A stretch of 64,000 bases of DNA from Atherinomorus stipes (Eukaryota; Chordata; Actinopteri; Atheriniformes; Atherinidae). The notes beneath the pieces were generated by a model that worked only from the letters and a program-made list of their open reading frames with translations, was not told where the DNA came from and did not search any database. Numbering within the stretch: position 1 is the stretch's first letter; every line of letters starts with the position of its first letter. The stretch spans positions 139,501-203,500 of the forward strand of contig JALJCO010013382.1 in assembly GCA_023101725.1 (NCBI GenBank). The letters are read 5' to 3'. Made by a program: the position numbers and the translations under genes. Below, in pieces: positions 24,801 through 37,217 of this stretch.

Positions 24801-25728
24801 AAGGGAGGTAAAACGTAAAAGTGGTTGTATTTTAAGGGAAAATCCAACATAGACCACAAAAAATAACAATTAAAGCAAAATAACCATTTTCCCCACCAGT
24901 TCTAGTTTGAGGAAAAGTGAGAAACTTCATTAGTTTTCAATGTTATGAATCACACTGCTTGGTGTAATTTAGGTGTAATTGGTTCATTTCCTGCTATAAG
25001 TTAAGATATCTTCTGTGAAAAAATGGAGGAAATCCAAGCAGGAAACTGATGAACCTGTTCAACAATGTAGCCGCAGGATTCTCTCATAATGAGCTGAGGA
25101 GAAGCAGAGGAAAGTCTGAAATGAAATGTGTCTGACTGAGCAAATGGAGACGGGACTGTGGTTAATGCCTATGGATGGTGAGACATTCAGTCACATTATA
25201 GACTGATTCATGTGTGTGAGTTATAGCAGTTCATCTTGGAGTGTGATCAAGATCCCACACTGAATCTAAGAAGCAGAAAAAGTACAAGACGAGTGACTTT
25301 TTGCTGCTTTTTATAGCAGAATCGCTTGGTTTTTTTGGTGACTTGAAAGCACTGGAACTAGATGAAAGGACCACACATCAAACAGAGCAAGATAAAGAGG
25401 AACATTAGCTAACTGATTTTTTTTTTTTCTTTTGCATTTTGGGAAACAGGCAACCCTTTTAGGAAAATAAAAGAAGTCTCTATGGTGATATAAACTAAAC
25501 GTTATGACTTTGAGCTGACTGATAAAAATTAGATCTGCACCAATATTGCTGTCTAAAATACAGCCTTATACTTGTCTCTCTAGCAGCTAGTTGCTAGCTT
25601 TGTGTATCGTATGCAAAAAGGGAAGCAAATGCAAAAAGTAAATTTCAGCTAAAAACCTTAAGCTAAATAGTTAGCTACTGGAGGAGATGCTTCAAAACCC
25701 CGTCAGCTACGAGAAACAAATCATAGCA
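24801..25728. other. Spacer, nothing recognised
   Basis: No exon or transposon end could be assigned. Confidence 0.45.
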
Positions 25729-27056
25729 AGACCCAATCTCAATTCTTCCCCTTAGCCCTTTCCCTCCGTTTTGCGCGTTTGCACATGTAGGGGTTTCTTA
25801 ATCCTGTTAGGACAGAAGGGTCGGGGTATGTACCCCTTCAAACAAGGGGGTTTGCGGAGAACATTTAAAAAAGAGGGGGGAGAAATATTTAAAAAAAAAG
25901 GGAAAGATGGGGAGTAAAAAAATATGTAGACAACATGATTTATTATACCCGGGAAAAGAGAAGAGAGAAAATTTGCGCGGGGGTCCCCCAGTCCCCTCTC
26001 CGGGAAGGGGGGATTCTCTCCCCCCACAAACTTCTCCCCTTTTCCCCTTTTTCCAAAAATTTTTTCTGGGAGGCCCCCCCCCCCCCAAGCACAAGCTATG
26101 TGAACCAGTTCTTCACTCTGGTTTTAAGAGCCAGCATCGGTGTTTAGGTGGTGAGAAGCTAAACAACCGGTTTTAGTCCGGTTCTGGTTCAAACCAGCGC
26201 TGGAAGCAGCTCTGTGGATAGGGGACCTGAGTACTGTACAGCAGGTTTGTTGGGTCTGCAGACTTGCAAGTGCCGCTTACAGGCCAGAGACATGGGGGGA
26301 GATGAGGAAACATCGAATCACTCCGTAAGCACTTTGTTTAGCCCCACAGGGATCTGAAAAGCATTTATTGAGGTGAAAAAGTTACTTAGTTTCTTTGTAA
26401 AATACACATGAAAAAACTGCTCGTTCTACGTTGAAGCTTCGGTAACATAAATGCTACCAGGCGGAAAACAAGCGGCTGATAATCTACAGGGATAGGTGAT
26501 CAATAAAAACTTGGGCAACATCGCTGCTGATCTTCAGTTATATGGAGGTCCGTCACGTGATATAACACAAGTGGAAATGTCATGCAGTAGCTGTAGATGG
26601 CTTGATTTCTCGAGATTTGCACCGACAGTTCAGCGTCTGCTTCCATACAGGCCGACAAGGATCACTAATGACGTATGCGATTGTTGAAGGGGTGTCCCAA
26701 ATTGTAGGGGTTGACTTTCAGCCCTACCCCTCGTGGCTTCATTTGAAGTGGCAACGGCCAACCCACCAAACACAAGACGTCATTTCAACATTGTTTTTTG
26801 GGCTAAATCTGGTCGGTCCGCCATCGCCGTATTTAAGCCTAAAAATAGACGTTGAAATTGGGGCTGAGTCTGATTTGGTCCAAATTTAGCCCAAAATTAG
26901 ACGTTGAAAAGTCGTCGAAAACGGCTTCTCACCTTTCACTTTTCAACCAAACATTTTCAACAGATGGACATGATGTCTTATCAACGTCTTGCTAGGTGGG
27001 AAGGGGTAGGGGTAGAAAAGAGATATGAACTGGGCCTAGTTCTGGGACCATCTCAC
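25729..27056. repeat. Possible MITE with CCCAAT...ends, interior disturbed
   Basis: Left arm CCCAATCTCAATTCTTCCCC and right arm AAGGGGTAGGGGTAGAA to GAACTGGGCC look like inverted ends of a fish MITE; a small relative is at about 56973-57082. The interior about 25805-26095 has inflated homopolymers and looks artefactual. The stretch 26780-26910 has repeated AGACGTTGAAA words of another repeat. Confidence 0.4.
25800..26095. other. Homopolymer-inflated stretch, likely sequencing or assembly error
   Basis: Dense runs such as GGGGGTCCCCC, CTCTCCCCCC, a run of about 15 C (26076-26090), TTTTTCCAAAAATTTTTT and long A/G runs give the look of a low-quality read tail placed in the assembly. Real biology is not excluded. 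Confidence 0.5.
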
Positions 27057-30000
27057 AAAGAAAAAAAAATGAAATATTTGAGAAACATCTATTTATTACA
27101 CATGAATCCATTAATTCAAAACCTCTCATTAAACTCAGCACAGAAAGCCAAGTTGTTAACATCTTGTCTGCCACGCATGGACGGACCTTTTTGTGTTTGA
27201 TCAGTCAACCAGACGCTCTGATTTTCATTCATCGGAATGTCTCCTCTTCCTCTCTGAAGATCATGAGGCGACGACGGCTGTTGCCGAGGAACAAGTGGTC
27301 TGGACACTTATGAAACCTTTCCACCATGAATGGAGCTGTGATTGATTAATCTCAGCTCATTGTGATAATCTGAACAGCAGTAATGAAAAGGAAAACTTAA
27401 AGCATGTCACTGTTAAAGGATTTTTTTTTTTCAAACATCACAGTGCAGACAAACTACTAAATTAGCACGCTAGTAGCTTTTTTAATAAGCTGTGCATAAA
27501 AGGTAGAAGACTCCTGCTTTGTGGAAGAGATGCTTTAATTTGAGGGTAAAAGGCACAGACAGAAAACGTAAATGTAATCAAGTCTTTTACTTCCTCATTA
27601 TATAAAGTAAAACATGACCTGTAGCACAGGACGTTCATTAGATTCTCTGCATGTGAGCTTTTAAAATCTGCAAAACGCTAAGAGGCTGCGGTTATTAGCT
27701 TCCTAAAGAAATGCATAAAAACATTTTCAGTGTGAACACGATGCTTTAAGCACTGATCATTAAACAGTTGCTATGCAATTATTTAAATGGAGGGGAAAGA
27801 GTTGAGTTTGGGGCTTGCAGCTCTATTCTCAGACATAAATGTTGTCTTATCTCTACGTACATTAAAACATGATAAAAAGAGTGAATAAGACAGGCTGAGC
27901 TGTGTTTTTTTTTTTTTTTTATTTTAGACTGGGTGAGGACGAGTCTTTGTGCTGGTTGGCAGCATGCCACCTGAGCGGCTTGCACACCGTCATCTACTGT
28001 CTGTTGGATAAATATACAGCAGATGAAAGGAGGTAGGCGAGTCGTCAGCACGGCCTCAGATATAAATAGAGCCAGAGGAGGTGGGGCTTTGCAAATAACC
28101 TCTGACATTCCTTAAGATGGCCTTTCTGCATCATCAGAACCTGGAGGCAGAGTGGAGGGAGTTGTCCTAACAGTCAGATTTAAATTAGCTGCAGATTTAT
28201 AATCCGATTACAACATTTTGTTATTTTGAACAGACGTAAAGACAAAAAAATACTTAACAGGATATTAAAAAGCCTTTTCTGTCTCTGTAGCTACGCCTAC
28301 AGCAAGAAATGTAGCCCAAGTAATTAAGCAGAGGAGAAATTAGGTGTCCTTCTGTCTTCCTGCTGCTCCATCTCTCCTTTTCCAGACAGATTAATAGACC
28401 AAGCCACCGAAGATCATCTGAGATTCCCACAGACAGATGGAAAGAACAAATACAGCGCAGAAGATGAAGAAGAGTGCGGAACAAGAGGGACTTGAGAAAG
28501 ACATGCGTCGACTTCCTGAACATCACAGAAAGACTCTCATCCTCCAAGCAGACTCAAAAAAACAGGAGGAAACTTCATTGGACCATCTCTGGCTTTGATC
28601 ACGCTGTTGCATCATCAGTTTTGCCTGTAAAATGTCAAAAAGTTAATTAATAACCAGGGTTGTGTTTGTTTCTTGCCAAGATCCTCTGATAATGAAGGAG
28701 AGTCGGAGTCCGGTCTTTGGGATATCTTCCAAATGCAGATGTTTGCTTGTAATAAAGTTAATTCCTTTTTAATTCTTCGTCCAATCACTGCTGACGGCCT
28801 GCTCAATGGGAATTGAATAATTTCTGCAGAGCCTCTTTGTAAAGTGCCTTAAAATAACTTGCACTTCCAGTATATTTAGACTACATGAATAAATTAGTGA
28901 CAAGCAAGGGGTAAGACTAGGGCTTCAGGAAATGATTATTTAAGTATTCTATAAATTATTCCATTGACTAACAGAGAAGAACGTAATATTAATGACTATT
29001 TAAAAGACTCCCTAACAGAGTAGTCATTGGTTTCTGTTCAGAAAATGCAACTAATTTTATTATTGAAATGCATGACATAAGAAAAAATCTGTTTAATGCA
29101 TTTTTTCTCTTCTATGCAGTTAGTTTAAATAAAATTTCATCAATATGTGAATGATATTATAATATAATTTAAACATGTCTGTCTTTGTGGAAAGTTTTCT
29201 TATTTTTCTCAGATTTTTTATTTATTAACCTTTACTTATAGCCACAGTTAGGACTGGTGACACAAACATATTTTCTTTATACATTTATTGAAATGACAAC
29301 CTCTCTACTTTTAGGTTTAGGCTTAACACTCCAGGGGGTACATGTAAAATTAAGAAAATGAGTTTAACTTGCATCTCTACTCAAACTTGCAATTTCAACA
29401 CTATTTTACCTCAATAAAACATTTACATAATTTTGTACCATTTTTTTTAAATTATTTATTTCATTTAATATTTTCAACATGCATATTTTACAAATTAAAT
29501 ATGAAATATAACATATTTTTATGTTGTTATGAAATTGTACTATACACTTAATAGTCTTATTTTTCATTTAAAAGTTAGTTAAAATTGATCAATTTTATTG
29601 ACTTTTAATACATTTTAACTTCACCGTGTCTTCTAGGTTCAGATTAGGTTAGGATAAATTAGACTAAGACATTCCATCTATGTATAGGATGTCTTAATAT
29701 CAATGTATTTTACTATTAATTTAAGTTTTATGCAAAAAGTATTCTCCAAAAATTTAAACTATGAATTTATTTTTATCTAACCTTTGTTTTTCCAGTCAGA
29801 AAATCAAAATATGTTTTTTTAAAAGCAGGGCTGGGCCGACATGGCAGCAGTAACAAACATCGAAGTACACATTAAAATAATAACAATATAAAAGTAAAGA
29901 GCATTTACCAGGACAAAGTATTAAGCAGCAAAGCTGCAAAAGAGTATTAAACTGAGCGAGGACTACGAGGAACCCCTTGATGGTTTCTTTGAATTTCTTT

Positions 30001-30469
30001 TCCTCAGTGAAGTCTGTTTTCAAAGCAATTTTTACAAAAAAGATTAAGTTTTTATTAAAAATATTGGTATGGGATCAGTGTCGCCGATACTGGTTTTCAA
30101 TTTTACTTGGAATCGTAAAATCGCAAAGCACCTCAGTGTTATCGCACATCACCAGTTATCGGGGCAGCAGAGTGCTGCACCAGATCTAAGCTGCTCTCTC
30201 TGCAGGACATTTATAGCTGTTACAATCTTTAAGGACTCCACTCACACCAGTTACTGTTTGTTTAGGCTGCTGAACTCAAGCAAACAGTCTTGCAGCCTGA
30301 AAACTGAAACACAGAGGATGAGAAGGGGGTTTTATCCTCACTCATCAACCAAGCCACACCGCAATCTGAGCCAATCTGAAAAAGCTGGGCATCGCACCAC
30401 TGCACGCAATATGTGTAGAATTTTCACTTCCTTATAGGATAAGTTTTTTCAACCTGAAGATTGTTTCTA
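27057..30469. other. Spacer, mostly AT-rich, nothing recognised
   Basis: About 3.4 kb. The part 28900-29760 is strongly AT-rich. The stretch about 28100-28200 (AATTAGCTGCAGATTTATAATC) could be conserved noncoding DNA; alignment would be needed. T runs at 27421 and 27905. Confidence 0.45.
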
Positions 30470-30650
30470 AGAATCTATATGTGCATTTACTCACTGGTAA
30501 AATTTCTGTATCACCCTCACTCCTTTGGAGGATATTTAGACTAGTCACCACCGGCGTGTATATCCATATAATGGTGAAGGGGGCAGAATGAATGGGCCTC
30601 TCTACGGCAGATGCACTGTTGAGATTGCCGTATGTAGCCTATGGCTCGGA
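30470..30650. repeat. Fragment related to the foldback family of 37218 and 38650
   Basis: GCATTTACTCACTGGTAAAA, TCACTCCTTTGGAGGATATT and the following words match in order the arms of the foldback at 38650-39130 and the TTAA element at 37218-37758. Confidence 0.55.
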
Positions 30651-30690
30651 GTAAACGAGATCAAACCCATTTGTAATTGGGCCAAAAAAA

Positions 30691-31291
30691 CGGTGCGTAC
30701 ACACCAAACGTGATTTGGGCGTCAGGTTTACAAGCAAAGTCAGTGGCCGACACACATCGAGGAGGCGTCGAGAATCCTGCGGTGCGTTACGTGCGACGGG
30801 CGCGGCGCGTCCAGACGCATTCGGCGCATCGAGTTTTGAGATTTTGAGTGTTTCACGCGTGTCACAGGCGAGAGTTGGAAAATCTGAACTTTGGTCTCTT
30901 GACGCGGGGCGTCAACCAATCAGAGCGACTCAATGTCGTGACACAGACACATTTTATGACAGGACAGGAAACACCCAGAAGAACCAGGGGAATCTCCTCT
31001 CTCTCTCTCTGAGGACAGAGGAGGATAAACTGTGATCTGCATCCGGTCCCGGTGTCTGAACGGTGGTTTGATGACCTGCTGTGCCGATGGGATGTAATGG
31101 GCTTATAATGCCGTCCCACATCGGGAAAGCGGGACGTTAAACTGGGCCGGATCAGACGGCCGAAAGCGCCCCTCACCAGCCAGCAGCTCCTGGAGTAAAT
31201 GATGAAACTCATCACACTCCCTGGAATCATCTGGTCAACCCAGACACGGAGCAGAGATGCTCACATTTGGCGTTTGGTGTGTGTACGCAGG
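30691..31291. mobile_element. Harbinger-like non-autonomous element, 601 bp
   Basis: Left end GTGCGTACACACCAAACG and right end CGTTTGGTGTGTGTACGC are inverted copies. CpG-rich inner arms (GGCGCGGCGCGTCC; GACGCGGGGCGTC) and the nearby CAACCAATCAGAGCG are arranged as in the Harbinger-type element at 50575-51153. A 123-codon open frame on the minus strand (30862-31230) was not recognised. TSD not clear. Confidence 0.65.
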
Positions 31292-31406
31292 GTTAAAGTT
31301 AGCGGCAATTAAGGACTGTAAGAGACATTTTGCAAGGGTTCCAATTGGTCCAGGAGAAGGCCCTAAAGAGATGAATGATGATGAGAATAATTAGGGGAGG
31401 AAGAAA

Positions 31407-31497
31407 AGGGGGGGGGGGGAGGGAGGGGGGGGGGAGAGGAGGTAGCTCGAAAAACAAATGAGAGGGAAAATAAAAAAAAAAAAAAAAAAAAAAAAAA
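31407..31497. repeat. G-rich run followed by A homopolymer
   Basis: Runs of 13 and 10 G broken by AGGGA (about 31408-31435), then about 25 A (31472-31497). The G tract could form a quadruplex; homopolymer lengths may be unreliable. Confidence 0.8.
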
Positions 31498-32234
31498 CAA
31501 AAATATGGAACAAGGACCATGAGTCCTCAAAAAGCCACTTGAACACACTCAGATGTAAAGTTGAAAAGGCAGCTCTCCCCTAGCAGACTAACATCGCTGC
31601 AGTGGTGGAGGAAGTGGAGGAGGCAGAGGGGAGAGTCTGCTCCTCCTCCCCCTCAGTCTGCTTTGACATTACATTGCAATATGGTTTGGATTCTTACATT
31701 ATTGTTACAATTGCAACATATGATATGATACATATGAACATGATAAGCAACATAAAATTATACAATGTACACAGTTAAAAATACCGTTTTGATATCAATG
31801 CAATGTAAAAATCTACAAAAAATAAAACCTGGATACATTCAGTGACAAAGAAACAGAGATGCAATGCAGCTGAGTGTTAGCTATCAGTGAGATGATTGGC
31901 TGTTTGTATTTCTGTTATTTTCTAGTCTAAATGTCTGTCAGACCAGGTCAGACATAGTTGTAAGTCCTTATAGGTCATAAATTAGATTAAGTGGTTTATA
32001 ACTCGACACCACTTTATTGTGTATTCTGCACAAGTTCAAGAACTGTTCTTATGTATTTTATGAGTCGTTCAACTTTATTTTAGGCACACAAAGATTTGGC
32101 TGGTAAAAAACTACTGTTTAAAGTGGATTTCAAAATCCACCTGACACAGAGGCTGGTGGCCAAAAAAGTTAACTTCAGGCTCTGGATATATATTTGAAAA
32201 AAAACTGTGTCTGCCTGGATATTTTAAGTAAGAA
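31498..32234. other. Spacer, nothing recognised
   Basis: A GGAGG/CTCCTCC-rich piece at 31605-31655; otherwise featureless. Confidence 0.45.
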
Positions 32235-33394
32235 ATCCCTTCGAGACCACTTGACCAGTCCGAGACACGGCAAAACTGAGAGACCCGAGACCAAGACTAG
32301 AGACTAGGGATCAACTGATACATCGGTCGGCCGATATATTAGGCCGATATTTGTGTTTTTTGCTAGTATCGGCATCGGCCGATACATCGGGTGCGTTGGC
32401 CGATACGCACCGTTCGGCATAATTTACAGACAGGCATCTATACAGGCAGCAGTTGCTGGAGATGCTGCGCCCCCCCTCCTCTCCCCCTCTTCTCTCCTGC
32501 ACTAACAGCAGCTCTGGCCTACCGAAGCTTTCCTATTAAAAGTTGTAAAATCAGTTTTAATTGTGTCCATAATATTCAGCCGCAGCCAGCTGATCGACAG
32601 CAGTGAAAAGCGCCGCCTGACTTCACACAATCAAATAAAAATGATTTTAGGAGGGTAAAAGCTCAAATGTGTTCCAAACCGTCGTCTTTGATCCATCAGC
32701 TAATGGATCATGAGTGTCGGACTTTGTGCTGCAGTGAAGACAAACGTGCTGCAAACTGAAAAAGAAAAATCTTTTTACAGCAGGCGGATCTCCGTCAGAT
32801 TCACATAAATAAGCTACAGAACAGAAGCAGGAGGAAAGTTACTGCTGCTGCTTCTTCAGACCTAAAGTTGACCATCAGTTCTCCTTATGAAGAGAATCAG
32901 AGGCGAAATCACCTGATCCAGCGCCTCTAACGCACCCAAGGGAAACGCAAAACTCAAAAGAGAGACCCCCTTTTACGCAGCAGTGGATAAAACTGTCTCC
33001 ATGCAGGAAAACGCAAACGAGTAGAAACGGGGCATGTCGGGTCTCCAGGGAAACTTTTCATCCACACATCCAGATGTGAAACCTCCCGATAAAAGCAGAA
33101 AAACAACAGAAGCGCGCGTGTCCACTTGTACGGAGGAACTGATTATGGCTCATATAATCTCTGCGTCCTCCCCAGCGGCATAAATGTTCTACAGAACCAG
33201 ACCCACCGGGTCTGACAGCGCACGTGTAGGATGACAGGAGATGTGTCCAGACTCCAGACTCACGTGCACCGTCAGAAAATGTCACACTGTAAAAAAAGGT
33301 TGTTGTCAGATGTTTGCGTTTTTACCCCCAAAACTCTGTTACTGTGTTAGAGACCAGAAAGCAGCAGGACTTCTACTCCCTCAGCATTGGAGAG

Positions 33395-34500
33395 TTATCA
33401 GAATCAGAATCAGAAAAACTTTATTGTCATTGTACCGGCGTCCCAGTGCAATGAAATTCTTTTCAGTACAACCCGTCCAAGACTACACAGACAGTAGACA
33501 AAACACAAACAGAACCGGGCAGACTGAGGGTGCAGCCACACGAGCAGCGCACCTGTTTGCAGAGTGAAAAAGATATACATTGGGACAGGTGGGGAGAGGA
33601 GAAAAAAAGAAACCACTGTCCCGCCCTCTGCAGAGGACGTGATAATGGGTTAAAAAAAAACACCCTCAGTACAATTAAGCACGTATACAGACAGTCACAA
33701 CATCATGACACATGTGGTAGGGAGGAGGAGGGGTCCAGAGCCCAGTGAGGGAGAAGATGCAGCCACAAAGGGGGCGCATCCTCCATCCTCCACCGATTTC
33801 TGGTGGGAGGAAGTTGAGAAGGACCAGCAGTGCAGTGGGATGTGCGCATCAGTGTCGTGAAAATGTGTGTGCGTAAGCGAGAGACAGCGGCTTCACGCAC
33901 AGTCCGTAGATGATAGAGACGGCCTTCAGAGAGTCCCAACTGTTCTCGTGGAAGGGGGGGGGGGTTGCAGAGCCTCACTTCTGCAGTTTCTCCAAGGACA
34001 TTTGGGAGTTAAGGAGCAGCTGCAAGGCCGCTCCCGGGGACCAGATTGGAGATAAGGAGATAGTTTGGGTCCAAGCGGAGGCATGTTTCCGTCTGCCTGT
34101 AAAGTCTTCAGCAGGTCTCAGAGGCGACCAAATCAGCCAAATTTGTGTTAATTACCCCCAATCCAAGTCTCCAACTGCTCCAGGTGGAACCCAACATCCT
34201 TTATGCTGTCAGACATCGTCCCCAGTTTGCCCCACAGGGCATCCACGCGAGTCAACGTGCACAAAGTTTGAGTCTGAGTGTTGGTAGCTCGGAGAAACAG
34301 CTCGAACGGCAGCTTGCCAACAGCTGCCGTCAGCTTCAGAATTTCCCGATGAACCAGGAACCCGACAGCTCCAATCAGCAGGAACCCAGTTATCATAAAT
34401 CCAAACATGTACAGGTCTTCAGTGTGACCTGCTGGGACCGTCCCGTCCGGACAAGATGCCGCCCCCTGCACCTTGTCTCTGGGTAAAAAAATATTATCAG
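33395..34500 (-). mobile_element. Retroposon nested in the hAT element, with a membrane-type ORF
   Basis: Minus-strand insertion of about 1.1 kb flanked by a 7-bp direct repeat TTATCAG (33395-33401, 34494-34500). Its 3' end (left side) has an AATAAA signal followed by a short tandem tail of TCTGAT units, as in LINE-mobilised retroposons. It carries the frame described at 34148-34459. It has no reverse transcriptase, so it would need help from another element. No family name could be assigned. Confidence 0.6.
34148..34459 (-). CDS. Unrecognised membrane-protein-like ORF in a retroposon
   Basis: The minus-strand frame runs on upstream to 34555, but the part inside the retroposon is about 100 residues. 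It has one strong hydrophobic segment (MFGFMITGFLLIGAVGFLVH) followed by a polar, heptad-like tail with TRVDALWGKLGTMSDSI and FHLEQLETWIG, ending at a stop. This is a plausible single-pass membrane protein with a coiled-coil tail. No known domain was recognised. It may simply be a relic of a retroposed gene. Confidence 0.35.
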   Translation of the reverse strand, partial: ASCPDGTVPAGHTEDLYMFGFMITGFLLIGAVGFLVHREILKLTAAVGKLPFELFLRATNTQTQTLCTLTRVDALWGKLGTMSDSIKDVGFHLEQLETWIGGN

Positions 34501-34920
34501 CCCTGATGATGATGATGAAGTTTTTCACCTCAAGTAAAACTGAAAATGAGATCAAAATGAAATCAAATTTTTAAAAAAAAGATATTTGTTTAGATTTATC
34601 TTCCATCTTGATAACACTTTTTGGACTTTTATTTTAATAATCTGCTGCTCAGAAAGTCAAAATACTTTGATTTGAAAAATTATAAGAAAACCTTGCTGCT
34701 GGTACTATACAGGGCCGATACTGGTAATGCAAAATCGGCCCATAATATCAGCCCCAAATATCGGCAGGTTGTATCGGCTATCAGCAGAGCCTGATGAGAA
34801 AATATCGGTATCGGTATCGGCCCCAAAAAAGCTGTATCGGTCGATCTCTAGCTGTGACAAGACCAAGACCGCAAAAAAGTGGTCTTGAGACCAAGACCAG
34901 TCTCAAGAACTACAAGTCTA

Positions 34921-36959
34921 GCGTACAGGTGTGCTGCAGCGCGGTGAGGGACAAGATTAATAAAACTGAGGGAAAGTTTTATTGTTGTACATCTGCAGAC
35001 AGGTGCAAACACAGAAATTTCGTTTGTGTGCACCAAAGTCATTTGTTTAGGTGAAGTTATTCTTTGCACAGAAAAAGTTTCTGCTAAAAATGCAACTGAT
35101 CTTGCAAAAACCGATCTTGTCTGCGCTCATATTGAGACTCTGCTCACTCAGGAATGAGGCACAATAATAACGGCGTACGTCAATGTGCTGTACAACCACA
35201 GAGAAGATAACGTCAATGTTTGTGAGGAAAATGAGGACATGTGAGGGAAATGAGGCAAAATCTGCACGTCTGAATGAGTTTATAGCTCATTTCATCTGCG
35301 AGCACCACTCAGCATTCATTAACCTCTGCTCTTTGAAGATAACGGACTCCGTGTGTTCACAAGCCGTGGAAAAACAGGCGATGCATGAGAGATCAGCGAG
35401 TACAGAAACATCTGATGTTCTGTTTGCTTTCCAGATGACATCTGTGAACAACACCATGCTGGAGTTTAACTGTTGGTGTCAAATGGAAAATTTTTGAGGT
35501 AGAAAGTGGTATTTTCATCTTATTTCAAGCATAAATTGCGATTAGTATGAATGTGAACATGCATGACAATATTTATTCTGCCTCACAGAGAAAAGCACTG
35601 TCTGGAATAAAGTTTGCCTGGATGCTCACGAACTAAAACCATCTGGTTTTACAAAGATAAAGTTGCTCCTTCCTCATTTATTATTCTTCTCTCTCAATTT
35701 CAGTCGAATTTCAAGCTCCTTAAACAAAGATTGGGGTTATCAAGCTGCGCTCACTGATGCAGATAGCTGGAGTGCTTGTTTTTTACCTCCACTTCCCTCC
35801 AGATGCATAGACAACTCTTTAAATGCATCATGGTCAGAAAAAGAGTTGAAGCGAATCTTCGATACGAGCTGGGAGCAAACGAGCAACGCGATTTTACGTC
35901 TGTAAAAACGCCTGCAGGAACCCATTATCTACATTTACCAGAAGAATCAAACTTTTCTTTTCCTCCTCCATGGAGTACTTTTCCCTTTTCTCAAACTGAT
36001 CCACAAATATATCAACATGAACTTGAAGAAATAAGCGAACACTGTGAGTTTAAGCACTGATTTCACGAGAGTCTCTGTTTGACCCTCCGGCAGTAATGAC
36101 TCGTGGCAGACAAACACACTCACTGTCAGATGTTCTTGTTATCAGCAGAGCTCCCTGACAGGAAGACGGATGACCTTCCACCAGAGGACTGATATAAGTG
36201 GCCGCTGCAACGTCCTTATGTGACAAAACAACAGCGAGAGGATGTTGTCACACAAACGCTGACCCGTCAGGGTCGTGTGAAGTCACAGTCTATTTTCCAG
36301 TTTGATTTCTGCCAGTATGACATAAAAAATGAGACGAACTGAAGAATGTCAGAGTCTGATTAGTCTGATGGTCCGTATTTTCTTTTCCGACAGCGAATGT
36401 TTCTGATTGTATTCACTCGAGACTCGGAAACACAACACTGGGCTGCAACTGTAGATACTCCATTTGTGCTTCCAGCACTGAGTCATTCAAACTTAAGTGT
36501 CATTATCTTTGTATTGGAGCTACTTATTGGATTTTGTGCTTTCTGGGCAAGGTTGCTGTCGCTACTACTGCAGCAGAAATGCTGCAGTGTTCCTTTAATG
36601 TATCTCCAAATGCATTTCTGTCAGAAACTGAAAAGTCTGAGCAGTAACAGGCTAAAAGAAATTTATGGTTTGCACAGACTAATAGGAACTTTTTTTCTTT
36701 TTCTTTTTTAGGTCATCTTCATTTGTGTAGCACAGTTAAAGCAGCACACGTGAACTTTGGCAGATTTTAGCACTTTGGCGCCCCCTAACTACAGCAAATT
36801 CAACTTCCGTCTTGCATCTGGTCTCTTCTCTGAGTGCTCTCCGTTTCGTAAAAGCCAGAGCAATGTTCACTCTTGTCTTACCTCTCGCTCTGTCCCTTCC
36901 TTTCCTGCCTTTCTCAGATAATGTCCTTTTGGATTACTTTGCTGAATTAGCCATGGTGC
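34921..36959. other. Spacer, nothing recognised
   Basis: Several short open frames (for example 35183-35497, 35776-36060) have no familiar domain and no good splice or codon evidence. Confidence 0.45.
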
Positions 36960-36984
36960 GCTTCTAAAATGGCCAATGTATTGT

Positions 36985-37217
36985 TTATTGTTTAGTATTG
37001 TTAATTTGGATCCCCATTAGCTTTTGTCCTCACAAAAGCTAAACTTCCGTGGGTCCTACACAAATAAAAACATTACATAAACATTCAACAATTAGACAAT
37101 TATGCAACAATGATGGACATGAGAAAAAAAGAGTACAACTAAGTGAAAAAATGATTAATTTGATATAAGCACAATTATGAATAATAAATTATACACAAAC
37201 TTTTGTGCCTCAAGGGT
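36985..37217 (-). mobile_element. Antisense LINE-type tail, left half
   Basis: TTTGGATCCCCATTAGCTTT and GTGGGTCCTACACAAATAAA are typical of the antisense end of a fish retroelement. The element seems to continue at 37759-37905, the two halves being parted by the TTAA element. A small hairpin (TTAGCTTTTGT/ACAAAAGCTAA) sits at about 37018-37043. Confidence 0.5.

Larger units (their letters stand above)
32305..34850. mobile_element. hAT-like element with TAGRGATCRACYGATAC ends
   Basis: Left end TAGGGATCAACTGATACATC and right end GATACAGC-type (reverse TAGAGATCGACCGATACAGC) are inverted copies, with many TATCGGC words inside both arms (32325-32410; 34710-34840). About 2.5 kb, but 1.1 kb of that is a nested retroposon (33395-34500). 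No intact transposase was recognised. The flanking octamers only half match, so the target duplication is unresolved. Confidence 0.7.
32235..34920. mobile_element. Outer repeat split by a hAT-like insertion
   Basis: Flanks of the inner element, GAGACCCGAGACCAAGACTA on the left and GGTCTTGAGACCAAGACCAG on the right, belong to one fish repeat rich in GAGACCAAGAC. The sequence between (32305-34850) is a later insertion. Confidence 0.55.

Noticed and set aside
25752..26176. Gly/Pro-rich frames on both strands
   Set aside because: They come from the homopolymer-inflated block that is probably artefactual.
31299..31548. Phe/Pro-rich minus-strand frames
   Set aside because: They are translations of the A25 and G-run homopolymers.
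33910..34486. Plus-strand frames of 113-125 codons at this locus
   Set aside because: Antisense to the retroposon frame; composition not protein-like.
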